DNA of 64,000 bases from Pararhodobacter sp. (lineage in GTDB: Bacteria > Pseudomonadota > Alphaproteobacteria > Rhodobacterales > Rhodobacteraceae). Where the stretch lies: positions 16,103-80,102 of the forward strand of contig JAFIEK010000016.1 in the NCBI GenBank assembly GCA_020832545.1. Reading direction: 5' to 3'. The notes under the pieces were generated by a model. That model was not told the origin of the DNA, searched no databases, and saw nothing but the letters and a program-made list of their open reading frames with translations. Position numbers and translations under genes: made by a program. The first letter of the stretch is position 1; each line of letters opens with the position of its first letter. Positions 7,869 to 16,906 of this stretch are shown here, piece after piece.

Positions 7869-9472
7869 ACCTGACAACGACCATCTCCCCGGGCCTTTGG
7901 CGCATGCCGCGGGCCCGGGTGATCTTTTCGGCCCTCGGTCTGCTGATCGGGGGCCTGATGGTTTTGCCACTGATCTGGCTGGTGATCCGCGCCGCCGAGG
8001 CTGATCTGCCCACCGTCATCAACATGCTGACCCGGCCACGCACGATCCAGCTTCTGGGCAACACGCTGGCGCTGGTCGCCTGTGTGCTGGCGCTCAGCAC
8101 TGCGCTGGCGCTGCCACTGGCATGGCTGGTCAGTCGCACCGACCTGAAGGGGCGACGGCTGGTCAATATTCTGGCGGTTATCCCGCTGGCCACGCCGGGC
8201 TATGTGATGGCCTATGCGCTGATCGGCCTTTCGGGCAACTATGGCTTCATGAACCAGCTTTTCGGCTTCACCATCCCGCGCCTGCAAGGACTGTGGGGGG
8301 CGACACTGGCGCTATCGCTTTATACATTCCCGTACATCTACCTGAACCTGCGTGCCGCATTCGCGGGCCTCGATCAATCGCTGGAAGAGGCCGCGCGGGC
8401 CCTTGGCGCCACCCCGCGCGAGGTGTTCTTTCGCGTCACCCTTCCGCACCTGCTGCCCGCACTGATGGCGGGCTGGCTGGTGGTGGGGCTGTATGTGATT
8501 GGTGATTTCGGCGCCGTGGCGCTGATGCGGTTCGAGGTGTTCAGTTATGCGATCTATCTGCAGTATTCTGCGATGTTCGACCGGGTCTATGCCGCGTGGC
8601 TGGCGCTGATCCTGATCGCAATGGCGCTGTCGGTTGTGTGGTGGGAAAGCCGCCTGCGCGCCGGGGCGCATTTTGCGCGCACCGGGTCTGGTGCGGGGTC
8701 GGCACGTCAGCGCGTCAGGCTGTCGCGCACCGGGCAGATACTGGGCTGGGGGATTGCGGGTCTGGTGGTGCTGGCCTCTATCGGGCTGCCGGTGGCAGTG
8801 CTGACTTTCTGGATGCTGCGGCTGGATGATCTGCCCGCCGTGTTGCCCGCTTTGTTCCGCGCGTTCTCGCAATCGCTGTCGGTGGCGGCGCCTGCTGCGG
8901 TCTTGGCCGCAGCAATGGCGCTGCCGGTGGCCGTGCTGGCGGTGCGCTACCCTTCGCCACTTTCGACGCTTATCAACCGGTTGGCTTTCGTCGGCTATGC
9001 GGTGCCCGCACTGGCCTTTGCGCTGGCGTTCGTCTTCTTCTCGCTCAACGCCGCGCGGTTCCTTTATCAGACGCAGGCGCTGCTGATCACAGTCTACGCC
9101 CTCAGTTTCCTTGCGCTGGCACTGGGGCCGATCCGTTCGGCGCTTTATCAGGCACGCCCGTCGATCGAGGAATCGGCGCGCGCACTGGGCCATGGGCCGC
9201 TTTCGGTCTTTGCCCGCGTCACGCTGCCGACCATCCGCCCGGGTGTGGTGGCAGGCATGGTGCTGGTGTTCGTGATCGCCATGAAAGAGCTGCCCATCGC
9301 CTTTTTGCTGGCCCCCACCGGCTTTCGGCCGCTGTCGATCACCATGTTCTCGCGCACATCCGAGGGTATGCTGATGGAGGCCGCACCCTATGCTGCGGCC
9401 ATCATTATCTTTTCCGCCCTTTTCGTGGGCGTCGTTTTGCGCCATGACCGTAGCGCCGGAGATGACCGATGA
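7865..9472 (+). CDS. Ferric-iron ABC transporter, permease (two fused permease halves)
   Basis: A 535-residue inner-membrane permease with ~12 membrane segments in two homologous halves, the FbpB/SfuB layout. Each half has an EAA loop that contacts the ATPase: EEAARALGATPREVFFRV near 175 and EESARALGHGPLSVFARV near 435. The TTG at 7865 overlaps the preceding TGA (coupled translation). The ATG at 7904 (MPRARVIF) is an alternative start that loses 13 residues and keeps the first helix. The stop overlaps the ATPase ATG as ATGA. Confidence 0.9.
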   Translation: MNLTTTISPGLWRMPRARVIFSALGLLIGGLMVLPLIWLVIRAAEADLPTVINMLTRPRTIQLLGNTLALVACVLALSTALALPLAWLVSRTDLKGRRLVNILAVIPLATPGYVMAYALIGLSGNYGFMNQLFGFTIPRLQGLWGATLALSLYTFPYIYLNLRAAFAGLDQSLEEAARALGATPREVFFRVTLPHLLPALMAGWLVVGLYVIGDFGAVALMRFEVFSYAIYLQYSAMFDRVYAAWLALILIAMALSVVWWESRLRAGAHFARTGSGAGSARQRVRLSRTGQILGWGIAGLVVLASIGLPVAVLTFWMLRLDDLPAVLPALFRAFSQSLSVAAPAAVLAAAMALPVAVLAVRYPSPLSTLINRLAFVGYAVPALAFALAFVFFSLNAARFLYQTQALLITVYALSFLALALGPIRSALYQARPSIEESARALGHGPLSVFARVTLPTIRPGVVAGMVLVFVIAMKELPIAFLLAPTGFRPLSITMFSRTSEGMLMEAAPYAAAIIIFSALFVGVVLRHDRSAGDDR

Positions 9473-10557
9473 ACGACCTGCCCAAGACCCTGACTTTCAA
9501 GATGCCTGCCGAGGCCTCGCCCCTGGGCTTTCGCCAGCAACCGGCAAGGCCTGTGCTTGAGGTCAATCGCCTGCGAAAACACTTCCCCCATGCCGAGTCA
9601 GCTGCGGTAGAGCGTGTGAGCCTGTCGCTGGGCGAGGGGGAGTTGATGGCGCTCCTGGGGCCATCGGGCTGCGGCAAGACCACCACCTTGCGCATGATCG
9701 GCGGGTTCGAGCGGCCCGATGAAGGCACCATCACCCTTGCCGGTCGCGACATCACCAACCTGCCGCCTGAACAACGCGGCATCGGCTTTGTGTTTCAGGA
9801 TTACGCGCTGTTCCCGCATCTCAATGTTCTGGAAAACGTGAAATTCGGCTTGCGGGCAATGACACGCGCACAAGCCGATGCACGGGCGCATGAGATGCTG
9901 AAACTGGTAGGTCTGGACGATCTGGGCAGCCGTAAACCGCACCAGCTTTCGGGCGGGCAGCAACAGCGCGTGGCGCTGGCGCGCAGCCTTGCGGTGGCAC
10001 CGGAGTTGATCTTGCTGGATGAGCCGTTCTCGAACTTGGACGCCAAGATGCGCGTCGAAACCCGGCAGGAGGTTCGCAAACTGCTGAAATCCACGGGGGC
10101 AGCAGGGATATTGGTGACCCATGATCAGGAAGAGGCGCTGGCCATGGCCGACCGCATCGCAGTCATGGATCAGGGCCGCGTGGTGCAGATCGGCACACCG
10201 GATGAGATTTACCGCAACCCGGCCACCGCTTTTGTGGCCAATTTCATCGGTCGCTCCAACATCCTGACCGGCAACGCCAGCGGAATGAACGTGCAGACTG
10301 CGTTCGGCAACCTGCCCCTGTCGCGTGCCGCGAATGGGGCGGTCAATCTGGCAGTGCGGCCCGAACAGATCATGCTGGAAGCCGATGTGACCGGCCCTGC
10401 CGTGATCACCGGGCGCGAGTTTCGCGGCCATGATCAGATTTACTGGGTGCAGGAAGGCGAGCGCTGCATGATGGTCATTTCCGGCCCCGGTGCAGACCAT
10501 ACCATCGGCACCAAGGTGCGGCTGCGTATTTGTGATTGCGTGGTTCCGCTTACCTGA
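9469..10557 (+). CDS. Ferric-iron ABC transporter, ATPase
   Basis: A 362-residue ATP-binding subunit. Walker A GPSGCGKTT is at 64-72, the signature LSGGQ at 160-164, Walker B ILLDEP at 181-186 and the switch histidine THD at 217-219. A C-terminal regulatory TOBE-like region follows residue ~255. The family is the Fe(III)/spermidine importer ATPases (FbpC/PotA group), and the neighbours point to iron. It overlaps the permease stop by ATGA, so all three genes form one coupled operon. The first 28 residues extend beyond the usual family start. Confidence 0.92.
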   Translation: MNDLPKTLTFKMPAEASPLGFRQQPARPVLEVNRLRKHFPHAESAAVERVSLSLGEGELMALLGPSGCGKTTTLRMIGGFERPDEGTITLAGRDITNLPPEQRGIGFVFQDYALFPHLNVLENVKFGLRAMTRAQADARAHEMLKLVGLDDLGSRKPHQLSGGQQQRVALARSLAVAPELILLDEPFSNLDAKMRVETRQEVRKLLKSTGAAGILVTHDQEEALAMADRIAVMDQGRVVQIGTPDEIYRNPATAFVANFIGRSNILTGNASGMNVQTAFGNLPLSRAANGAVNLAVRPEQIMLEADVTGPAVITGREFRGHDQIYWVQEGERCMMVISGPGADHTIGTKVRLRICDCVVPLT

Positions 10558-10632
10558 TCGCGTTTTTCTTTTTTGCTGCGCCAGATTGCGCTATTATCAG
10601 CAAAACAAAAAAACCAACGAGCAGGTGACCCC

Positions 10633-11874
10633 ATGTTGTTTCGCGCCGCAACCCTCGGTGTACTTATGATTTCGCTCGCCGGTTGCGGCGGTGCGCTTGC
10701 CAACCGATCCGGCAGCGGGGTCGAGGCCACGCGCCTTGCAACCTCAATGCAGCGCCCCGCGACTTTCGAGCGCTGGATCGGCGAGTTCCGCACCCGTGCA
10801 CTGGCGCAGGGCATCGAGGGTCGCACCTTTGATCGTGCCTTTGCCGGGGTAAGCTTCAACGAAGATTCGCTGCGCCGCGATGCACACCAGCCAGAATTCT
10901 CGCGCCCGATCTGGGCTTATCTTGACAGTGCGGTATCCGACGCCCGCATCGAGAACGGACAGGCGATGCTGCGCGAACACGCCAGCGTGCTGGCTGCGAT
11001 CGAGGCACGATATAATGTCGAGCGCGAGGTTGTGGTCGCCATCTGGGGGCTGGAAAGCTCTTTCGGGCGATTGCGCGGAACCACGCCGATCATAGAGACT
11101 CTGGCTACACTCAGCTATGAGGGGCGGCGCACGGCTTTCTTTGAAGAACAACTGGTGGCCGCGCTGCGCATCCTGCAATCAGGCGATGTCGCGCCCGCCA
11201 ATATGGTCGGCAGTTGGGCGGGGGCGATGGGCCATACTCAGTTTATCCCTACCAGCTATCTGGATTACGCAGTGGACTTCAACGGCGACGGGCGGCGCGA
11301 TATCTGGGCCGATGACCCGACCGATGCGCTGGCCTCTGCCGCCGCCTATCTGGCGCGCTTTGGTTGGACGCAGGGGCAGCCGCCGCTGGTGGAGGTGCGC
11401 TTGCCCGGCGGCTTCAATGCGCAGCGGGCGGGCGAACGACGATCTGTGCAGGATTGGGCGGCGATGGGCGTGCAGGCCCAAACGGGCAGCAGCCTGCCGA
11501 CATCCGGCGAGGCGACGCTGATGTTCCCGGCAGGGTCCAGCGGCCCGGCTTTGCTGACGTTTTCAAATTTCGGCGTGATCAAGCGCTACAACAACGCTGA
11601 CGCCTATGCGATTGCTATCGCCCATCTGGCCGACCGGCTGCGCGGTGGCGGGGCGTTTGTGGGTGCATGGCCGCGTGATGACCGGCCCCTGAGCGCCGAA
11701 GAACGCGAGGAATTGCAGCGCGTTCTGGCCCGGTCCGGGCATTACACCGGTGAGATCGACGGTCGCGTGGGCTCGGGCACGCTGGGCGCGGTGCGCGACT
11801 GGCAGGCGGTGAATGGCATGGCCCCGGATGGCTATGTCTCGATAGCGCTGCTGGAGCGGATGCGGCGGCGGTAA
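10633..11874 (+). CDS. Lytic murein transglycosylase, MltB-like lipoprotein
   Basis: A 413-residue lipoprotein. The lipobox LAGC places the lipidated Cys at residue 18. A lytic transglycosylase domain (SLT_2/MltB type) follows, with the catalytic Glu at 141 in WGLESSFG and GSWAGAMGHTQFIPTSY. A C-terminal peptidoglycan-binding domain (~355-413) ends LGAVRDWQAVNGMAPDGY. It cleaves the glycan strand of peptidoglycan from the outer-membrane side of the periplasm. The ATG at 10633 gives the lipoprotein signal; the longer frame from 10573 does not. It converges on the arsR gene with a repeat element between. Confidence 0.92.
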   Translation: MLFRAATLGVLMISLAGCGGALANRSGSGVEATRLATSMQRPATFERWIGEFRTRALAQGIEGRTFDRAFAGVSFNEDSLRRDAHQPEFSRPIWAYLDSAVSDARIENGQAMLREHASVLAAIEARYNVEREVVVAIWGLESSFGRLRGTTPIIETLATLSYEGRRTAFFEEQLVAALRILQSGDVAPANMVGSWAGAMGHTQFIPTSYLDYAVDFNGDGRRDIWADDPTDALASAAAYLARFGWTQGQPPLVEVRLPGGFNAQRAGERRSVQDWAAMGVQAQTGSSLPTSGEATLMFPAGSSGPALLTFSNFGVIKRYNNADAYAIAIAHLADRLRGGGAFVGAWPRDDRPLSAEEREELQRVLARSGHYTGEIDGRVGSGTLGAVRDWQAVNGMAPDGYVSIALLERMRRR

Positions 11875-11881
11875 GCGGCGC

Positions 11882-11950
11882 AGGGGGCTTTCCGCCCCCC
11901 TCTTCGGCTGCGCCGAATTCACCCCCCGGGCGTATTTCCGGCAAGATGAA
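11882..11950 (+). repeat. Intergenic double-hairpin repeat, copy A
   Basis: Begins 8 bases after the mltB stop. A GGGGGC/GCCCCC hairpin is followed by TCGGCTGCGCCGA, then ATTCACCCCCC and a GTATTT...GGCAAGATGAA tail. The other copies are at 26276, 36914, 58337, 58419 and 63971. The 3' half is read in reverse as the last ~11 codons and the stop of arsR. Confidence 0.85.
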
Positions 11951-12308
11951 GCTGGTCCGGCGCGGCCTCGGCTGAAGCGCCGAACTCTGCCTCGAGAAAG
12001 CGCTCGAAGTCATCCAGATTGACCGGTTCGAACTGCCCGAACGCCTGCATCCAGACTGACGCCGCCTTCAGCGCGTCCGGCTCCAGCTTGCACCACTTTA
12101 CCCGCCCGCGCTTTTCCTGGCTGATCAGCCCGGCCGCGGCCAGTAGTCCCAGATGCTTCGACACCGCCGCGAGCGACATCGGCAGGGGTTGGGCGACATC
12201 GGTCACCGCCATGTCGTCTTCCAGCAGCATCGACAGTATTGCCCGCCGCGTCGGATCGGCGAGCGCCATGAAGATTGCGTCGAGGGAGGGGGCGCCGGGG
12301 GTGCTCAT
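11919..12308 (-). CDS. ArsR-family transcriptional regulator
   Basis: A 129-residue winged-helix repressor: LADPTRRAILSML near the start and the recognition helix segment MSLAAVSKHLGLLAAAGLI. It belongs to the ArsR subgroup usually paired with a SRPBCC/AHSA1 domain gene, but no such partner is adjacent. It lacks the metal-binding Cys pair of classical ArsR. AAGGTG precedes the ATG at 12308. A perfect 16-base palindrome at 12340-12355 lies just upstream and is the likely autoregulatory operator. The last ~11 residues (ending GNTPGG) come from repeat copy A, so the natural C-terminus may have been replaced. Confidence 0.85.
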   Translation of the reverse strand: MSTPGAPSLDAIFMALADPTRRAILSMLLEDDMAVTDVAQPLPMSLAAVSKHLGLLAAAGLISQEKRGRVKWCKLEPDALKAASVWMQAFGQFEPVNLDDFERFLEAEFGASAEAAPDQLHLAGNTPGG

Positions 12309-12339
12309 GGCGTCACCTTGCGCGCGGCGGCGATCTTGG

Positions 12340-12355
12340 TCAACCATATGGTTGA
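12340..12355. promoter_or_regulatory. Palindromic ArsR-type operator
   Basis: TCAACCATATGGTTGA is a perfect 16-base palindrome 32 bases before the arsR start. Sites with an AACCATATGGTT core are typical of this ArsR subgroup, so autoregulation is inferred. Confidence 0.65.
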
Positions 12356-12456
12356 ACGTCAGTGCCGCCTCCAGAAGTGCCCAAGCCCTCACACAGCGTT
12401 GCGCCGCAGGGAAATTAATCGTTTTATAACAGTCAATTAACCTAAAATTATCGCGC

Positions 12457-12485
12457 TTGACTCTGTCACCTCGCGCGCCTAGTTT
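12457..12485 (+). promoter_or_regulatory. Candidate sigma-70 promoter of the F0 ATP synthase operon
   Basis: TTGACT, a 17-base spacer, then TAGTTT, ending 29 bases before the atpI ATG. The region just upstream (12412-12450) is unusually AT-rich for this genome. Confidence 0.45.
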
Positions 12486-12514
12486 CCGCCCGACTGTCCT
12501 GAGGGGACCATCAC

Positions 12515-12862
12515 ATGTCCGACCCGAATGATCTTGAGCGCCTGCAGGCGCTCGACAAGCGGATCGAGCAGATGAAAGCGGCCAAGGCGCCGCCACCCCC
12601 GAAATCGGACAGCCATGTGATGGCGCAACACGCCTGGCGCATGGTGACAGAGCTTGTTGCCGGTCTGCTGATCGGTCTGGGCATCGGATTGGGGCTGGAC
12701 GCGCTTTTCGGAACGCGGCCGCTGTTTCTGGTGGTGTTTATTTTGCTGGGGTTTGCGGCCGGGATACGCGTGATGATGCGCTCCGCCGCCGAGGTCCAGC
12801 GCCAAAGCGAGGAAGAGGCGGCGAAACCCGCCCGTGATCGAGGGGAAAAGGATAGTGGCTGA
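12515..12862 (+). CDS. atpI: ATP synthase assembly protein AtpI
   Basis: A 115-residue small membrane protein. It has a charged N-terminal helix ([17 protein letters not shown]), two membrane helices (~46-64 and ~70-88) and a charged tail. This layout and its position before atpB match AtpI, which helps assemble the c-ring or supply cations to F0. GAGGGGACC precedes the ATG. It overlaps the upstream edge of atpB by 8 bases. Confidence 0.88.
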   Translation: MSDPNDLERLQALDKRIEQMKAAKAPPPPKSDSHVMAQHAWRMVTELVAGLLIGLGIGLGLDALFGTRPLFLVVFILLGFAAGIRVMMRSAAEVQRQSEEEAAKPARDRGEKDSG

Positions 12863-13601
12863 GGAAACCGGCGGTTTTGCCATCTACCCGATGGAACAGT
12901 TCATCGTGCGTCCGCTTCTGGGCGGCGATACGGTCGGCCTGTTTACCATCACCAACGTGACGCTGTGGATGGCCCTGACGGTGCTTGCCGTGTCGGCGGT
13001 GCTGGTCTTTGGCAGCCGTGGCCGGGCGCTGGTGCCGACGCGCAGCCAGTCCATCGCCGAGGTGCTCTACAGCTTTATCTACAAGATGGTCGAGGATGTC
13101 GCGGGACATGACGGGGTAAAATACTTCCCCTACATCATGACCTTATTCATGTTCATCCTGTTTTCGAACCTGTTGGGCCTGATCCCCTGGGCCTTCACAA
13201 CCACGTCGCATATCGCGGTCACCGCGGTGCTGGCGTTGGCGGTGTTCATTTCGGTGACGGTGCTGGGCTTCGTGCTGCATGGCGCGAGCTTTCTGCGGCT
13301 CTTCTGGATCTCGTCTGCGCCGCTGGCCCTGCGCCCGGTTCTGGCACTCATCGAGATCATCTCTTACTTTGTGCGCCCGCTCAGCCACTCCATTCGTCTT
13401 GCCGGCAACATGATGGCCGGGCATGCGGTGGTGAAGGTGTTTGCGGGCTTTGCCGGGGCGCTGGGTATCTTTGGTATCCTGCCGATCGTCGCAGTTACCG
13501 CCGTCTATGGGCTGGAACTGCTGGTGTCGGTCATCCAGGCCTATGTCTTCACCATTCTGACCTGTGTCTATCTGCGCGACGCGCTGCATCCGCATCACTG
13601 A
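12855..13601 (+). CDS. atpB: F0F1 ATP synthase subunit a
   Basis: A 248-residue polytopic subunit of the proton channel. The essential arginine is in [14 protein letters not shown] near residue 180, and the C-terminal [20 protein letters not shown] is characteristic. A GTG at 12855 preceded by AGGGGAAAAGGA is preferred over the upstream GTG at 12834, which lacks a binding site. It is followed by atpE, the next part of the rotor-stator interface. Confidence 0.94.
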   Translation: MAEETGGFAIYPMEQFIVRPLLGGDTVGLFTITNVTLWMALTVLAVSAVLVFGSRGRALVPTRSQSIAEVLYSFIYKMVEDVAGHDGVKYFPYIMTLFMFILFSNLLGLIPWAFTTTSHIAVTAVLALAVFISVTVLGFVLHGASFLRLFWISSAPLALRPVLALIEIISYFVRPLSHSIRLAGNMMAGHAVVKVFAGFAGALGIFGILPIVAVTAVYGLELLVSVIQAYVFTILTCVYLRDALHPHH

Positions 13602-13656
13602 CACCGGAACCGGATACAACTTTCTGACAATTCCAAAAACGTAAGGAGCTACGGAT

Positions 13657-13893
13657 ATGACTGGCGATATCGTTCAAATGGGTGCATACATCGGCGCTGG
13701 CCTGGCCTGCATGGGCATGGGTGGTGCTGCAATCGGTGTGGGCAACGTGGCAGGCAACTTCCTTTCGGGTGCGCTGCGCAATCCATCGGCCGCCCCTGGT
13801 CAGACCGCAATGCTGTTCATCGGCATCGCCTTCGCCGAAGCGCTGGGGATCTTCTCGTTCCTCGTTGCCCTTCTGCTGATGTTCGCCGTCTGA
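13657..13893 (+). CDS. atpE: F0F1 ATP synthase subunit c
   Basis: A 78-residue hairpin of two helices joined by the polar loop RNPSA. The proton-carrying Glu is at residue 61 in AFAEALGIF. No sodium-binding signature is evident, so a proton-driven ring is inferred. A strong AAGGAG lies 9 bases before the ATG, as expected for a subunit needed in many copies. Confidence 0.96.
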   Translation: MTGDIVQMGAYIGAGLACMGMGGAAIGVGNVAGNFLSGALRNPSAAPGQTAMLFIGIAFAEALGIFSFLVALLLMFAV

Positions 13894-13973
13894 TCCTTCA
13901 ACGCCCGTGATCCTGACAGTCGGACGGGTGCAGGTGCGCCTGTCCGGCGGATACGGTGACCAAGGAGGACGTC

Positions 13974-14495
13974 ATGGACGCTGAAGCTACTGGCGGCGCG
14001 GGTATGCCGCAACTCGAATTTTCAACCTTCCCGAACCAGATTCTCTGGCTCGTGGTGGCTTTGGTCGTGCTCTATCTGATCCTGTCGCGCGTCGCGCTTC
14101 CCCGGATCGGCTCGGTTCTGGCCGAACGCACGGGCACCATCGCCAATGACATCGCAGCGGCCGAGACCTACAAGATGCAGGCTGCCGAGGCCGAAGCCGC
14201 CTATCACAAGGCGCTTGAAGACGCCCGCGCCGCAGCGGCGAAGGTGATCGAGGAGGCGCGCGCCGATATCCAGAAGGACCTCGACATCGCCATAGCCAAG
14301 GCCGATGCTGAAATCGCCGCCCGCTCGGCTGAATCCGAGCGCCGGATCGGTGAGATCCGCGACAGCGCGATGGAGGCGGTAACGGTGGTGGCCAAGGACG
14401 CGACCAAGGACATCGTGACGGCCTTTGGCGTCAAGGCCGATGCCCGTTCGGTCACGGCTGCTGTCAACGCGCGTATCAAGGGGGGTGCGGCATGA
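13974..14495 (+). CDS. F0F1 ATP synthase subunit b'
   Basis: A 173-residue peripheral-stalk subunit: a short N-terminus ([17 protein letters not shown]), one membrane helix (~18-37), then a long Ala/Glu-rich coiled coil. It is the first of two b-type subunits, as is usual in photosynthetic and related alphaproteobacteria, where a b/b' heterodimer forms the stalk. AAGGAGG precedes the ATG at 13974, so this start is chosen over the GTG at 13956. The stop overlaps the next gene by ATGA. Confidence 0.93.
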   Translation: MDAEATGGAGMPQLEFSTFPNQILWLVVALVVLYLILSRVALPRIGSVLAERTGTIANDIAAAETYKMQAAEAEAAYHKALEDARAAAAKVIEEARADIQKDLDIAIAKADAEIAARSAESERRIGEIRDSAMEAVTVVAKDATKDIVTAFGVKADARSVTAAVNARIKGGAA

Positions 14496-15055
14496 AACTG
14501 CGTCTGGCACTGATGGCCACACTGGTCGCCAGCCCTGCGCTGGCGGCGGTTGAGGGCAAGCCTTTCTTCTCGCTCCACAACACCGACATGGTGGTGGCGA
14601 TCGCCTTTGTGCTGTTCGTCGGCATTCTGGTCTATTTTCAGGTGCCACGGCTGCTGAGCGGCCTTCTGGACAAGCGCGCCGACACCATCCGCGCCGAACT
14701 GGAAGAGGCCCGGAAGCTGCGCGAAGAGGCGCAGGAACTGCGCGCATCATTCGAGCGCAAGAAGACCGAGGTCAAGGATCAGGCAGCACGGATTGTGGCC
14801 AAGGCCAAGGCCGATGCTGAGCTGGCCGCCAAACAGGCGCGCGTCGATCTGGAAGACTCGATCACGCGCCGCCTGAAGGCCGCCGAAGATCAGATCGCCT
14901 CTGCCGAGGCGAGCGCGTTGCGCGACGTGCGCAACAAGGCCGTGGCCGTGGCTGTGGCTGCTGCGGGCGACCTGATTGCCAAGAACCTTGCGACCGCCGA
15001 TTCCGCAAAACTGATCGAGGATTCGATCAAGACGGTCGAAGCCCGGCTGCACTGA
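14492..15055 (+). CDS. atpF: F0F1 ATP synthase subunit b
   Basis: A 187-residue second b-type subunit. The N-terminus resembles a cleavable signal (residues 1-19, SPALAAV), followed by a membrane helix (~33-50) and a long charged coiled coil that reaches F1. It is coupled to b' by ATGA. The F1 genes are not in the window, which fits the split F0/F1 arrangement of alphaproteobacteria. Confidence 0.94.
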   Translation: MKLRLALMATLVASPALAAVEGKPFFSLHNTDMVVAIAFVLFVGILVYFQVPRLLSGLLDKRADTIRAELEEARKLREEAQELRASFERKKTEVKDQAARIVAKAKADAELAAKQARVDLEDSITRRLKAAEDQIASAEASALRDVRNKAVAVAVAAAGDLIAKNLATADSAKLIEDSIKTVEARLH

Positions 15056-15077
15056 CCGTGCGAGCTGTGTAAATTAC

Positions 15078-15107
15078 CCCCCGGACCGAACGGCCCGGGG
15101 GTTTTTT
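15078..15107 (+). terminator. Rho-independent terminator of the F0 operon
   Basis: CCCCCGG pairs with CCGGGGG (15078-15084 and 15095-15101), with additional inner pairing, followed directly by six T residues. It starts 23 bases after the atpF stop. Confidence 0.9.
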
Positions 15108-15188
15108 GTTGCCTTCAGGCGGCAAGATGCGGCACAAATCCTTGCTTTTGGTCACTTGCCTCGCGCATGCGTGGCCCGGGAATATTGA

Positions 15189-16169
15189 ATGGATCAGATA
15201 CTTTCACTTGCCGGGCAGAACCTGCTTTCACCGGTAATTCTGTGCTTCGTTCTTGGGCTGAGCGCGGCGCTGGCGCGGTCAGATCTGACCTTTCCCGAGG
15301 CCATCGCCAAGGGCATGTCGCTGTATCTTTTGTTTGCAATCGGCTTTAAGGGCGGGGCCAGTGTGGCTGAACATGGCGCGGATCTGCGGCTGGGCATGGC
15401 GGTGCTTGTGGGCGTGGTTCTGTCGTTCCTGTTGCCCTTTGCCGCTTATCTGTTGCTGCGCAGCCTGGCGCGCGGTGTGTCAGCCACCGATGCGGCGGCC
15501 GTGGCGGGGCACTATGGTTCCATCTCGATCGTTACATTCGTGGCAGCATCGACCTTGTTGCAGGCGCGCGGCATAACGTTTGAGGGCTACATGGTCGCTG
15601 TTGCCGCCGCGATGGAGGCACCTGCCATCGTCTCGGCGCTGTGGCTGGCCACGCGCGGCGGCTCTGGCACAAAGATCACCCCTGATCTGTGGCGTGAGAT
15701 CATGCTCAACGGCTCCATCGTGCTGCTTCTGGGGGCCTTCACCATCGGCTGGATCACCGGCGAGCGCGGATTGGCCGAGATCGCGCCTCTGATCGTCGCC
15801 CCGTTCAAGGGTGTGCTGTGTCTCTTTTTGCTGGACATGGGCATTGTTGCCGGGCGGGGTCTGCGCAATGCGCGCGGGGTCATCTCAGCCGGGGTCATTG
15901 CATTCGGTCTCTTGATGCCGCTGGTCGGGGCCAGCGTCGGGGCTTTGGCCGGGCTGCTGCTGGGCCTGAGTGCGGGGGGCGTGACGCTGATGATGGTGCT
16001 GGCGGCTTCGGCATCATATATCGCGGTGCCTGCGGCCATGCGCGTTGCCCTGCCAAAGGCCAATCCAGCGCTGTACCTGACACTGGCGCTGGCCATCACC
16101 TTCCCCTTTAACCTGACGCTGGGCATACCGCTTTACATGGCGGTCGCCAGCGCCCTTGCCGGAGGTTGA
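15189..16169 (+). CDS. Sodium-dependent bicarbonate transporter, SbtA family
   Basis: A 326-residue membrane protein with about ten hydrophobic segments and SbtA-family features: AIGFKGGASVAEHG near residue 50, VAGHYGSISIVTFVAA near 110, MEAPAIVSALWLA near 140. SbtA proteins of cyanobacteria import bicarbonate with sodium; heterotroph homologues may have other substrates. A PII-like gene follows 3 bases after the stop, reproducing the sbtA-sbtB pair. Function is by family; the substrate is not shown by sequence. Confidence 0.85.
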   Translation: MDQILSLAGQNLLSPVILCFVLGLSAALARSDLTFPEAIAKGMSLYLLFAIGFKGGASVAEHGADLRLGMAVLVGVVLSFLLPFAAYLLLRSLARGVSATDAAAVAGHYGSISIVTFVAASTLLQARGITFEGYMVAVAAAMEAPAIVSALWLATRGGSGTKITPDLWREIMLNGSIVLLLGAFTIGWITGERGLAEIAPLIVAPFKGVLCLFLLDMGIVAGRGLRNARGVISAGVIAFGLLMPLVGASVGALAGLLLGLSAGGVTLMMVLAASASYIAVPAAMRVALPKANPALYLTLALAITFPFNLTLGIPLYMAVASALAGG

Positions 16170-16172
16170 GCC

Positions 16173-16484
16173 ATGAAGATGCATGAAGCCAAGCGCGTTG
16201 AGATCATGATCGAGGCGATCATGGAAAGTCAGGTGACCCGCAGTCTTGCCGCCGCAGGGGTGACGGGGTTTACCATTCTTCCCGTGCTGGGTGGCTCGGG
16301 CCGATCAGGGCAATGGACGCGCGAAGGCTCGGTCAGCCGTGCCAGCGGTATGATCGCGGTGATCTGTCTGGTTGCGCCAACGCGGCTGGACGCATTGCTG
16401 GAAGCGATCTTTCCGGTGCTGGATGATCACATCGGGGTCGTCAGCGTCACGGATACGCAAATCCTGCGCGCCGAGCGGTTCTGA
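16173..16484 (+). CDS. PII-like regulator, SbtB type
   Basis: A 103-residue protein with a ferredoxin-like PII fold pattern: KRVEIMIEAIMESQVTRSLAAAGVTGFTILPVLGGSG at the start and VVSVTDTQILRAERF at the end. SbtB proteins bind adenine nucleotides and gate SbtA. The middle segment where the T-loop lies reads GRSGQWTREGSVS. The Cys-rich C-terminal loop of some cyanobacterial SbtB proteins is absent. GGAGG precedes the ATG, and the gene is almost fused to sbtA. Confidence 0.82.
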   Translation: MKMHEAKRVEIMIEAIMESQVTRSLAAAGVTGFTILPVLGGSGRSGQWTREGSVSRASGMIAVICLVAPTRLDALLEAIFPVLDDHIGVVSVTDTQILRAERF

Positions 16485-16564
16485 GTGATGGAAATTCAAG
16501 GCTTAATGTAACGCCGGATTGCACCTTACACTTGGGGTTTACAGGCTCGGAGGAGAATCTGACC

Positions 16565-16906
16565 ATGGGACGCCGCGATGAACTGGTCCAACGCTATGCC
16601 GATGATCTGCGCAGCAAATGCGGGGTTGAGCCTGACATGGATCTGCTGACCAAAATCACCATCGGCTGTGGCCCGGCGATCTATGACGCCAAGGCGGCCA
16701 AGATTGCCACCGGCCAGCCGCGCGAACTGGACGCCCTGAAGAGCGGATATCTGATCAAGAAGCTGGGCCTTACTGATGGCCCGCATCTGGACGCGGCCAT
16801 CAGTGCCGCTATTGGCATCTATGGTCAGTCCGAGCACAGCACCTATCGCCCGGTCGTTCACTACCTGCTCTGCAAGCATTTCGGCAAGGAAGGCGTATAC
16901 GCCTGA
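16565..16906 (+). CDS. DUF2853 family protein
   Basis: A 113-residue soluble protein starting MGRRDELVQRYADDLRSKCG, with LLTKITIGCGPAIYDA, FLIKKLGL-like YLIKKLGLTDGPHLDAAI and a C-terminal HYLLCKHFGKEGVY. This matches the small DUF2853 family of unknown function. GGAGGAG precedes the ATG at 16565; the longer frame from 16532 is unsupported. It is a single-gene unit, with about 190 bases before the next gene. Confidence 0.8.
   Translation: MGRRDELVQRYADDLRSKCGVEPDMDLLTKITIGCGPAIYDAKAAKIATGQPRELDALKSGYLIKKLGLTDGPHLDAAISAAIGIYGQSEHSTYRPVVHYLLCKHFGKEGVYA

Noticed and set aside
8312..9445. 377-codon minus-strand open frame opposite the iron permease
   Set aside because: Composition dominated by Arg, Gln and His, with no recognisable domain; the permease on the plus strand is well supported.
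12410..12445. CtrA-like TTAA half-sites upstream of atpI
   Set aside because: Two TTAA words occur but about 18 bases apart rather than 7, so the full CtrA motif is not met.
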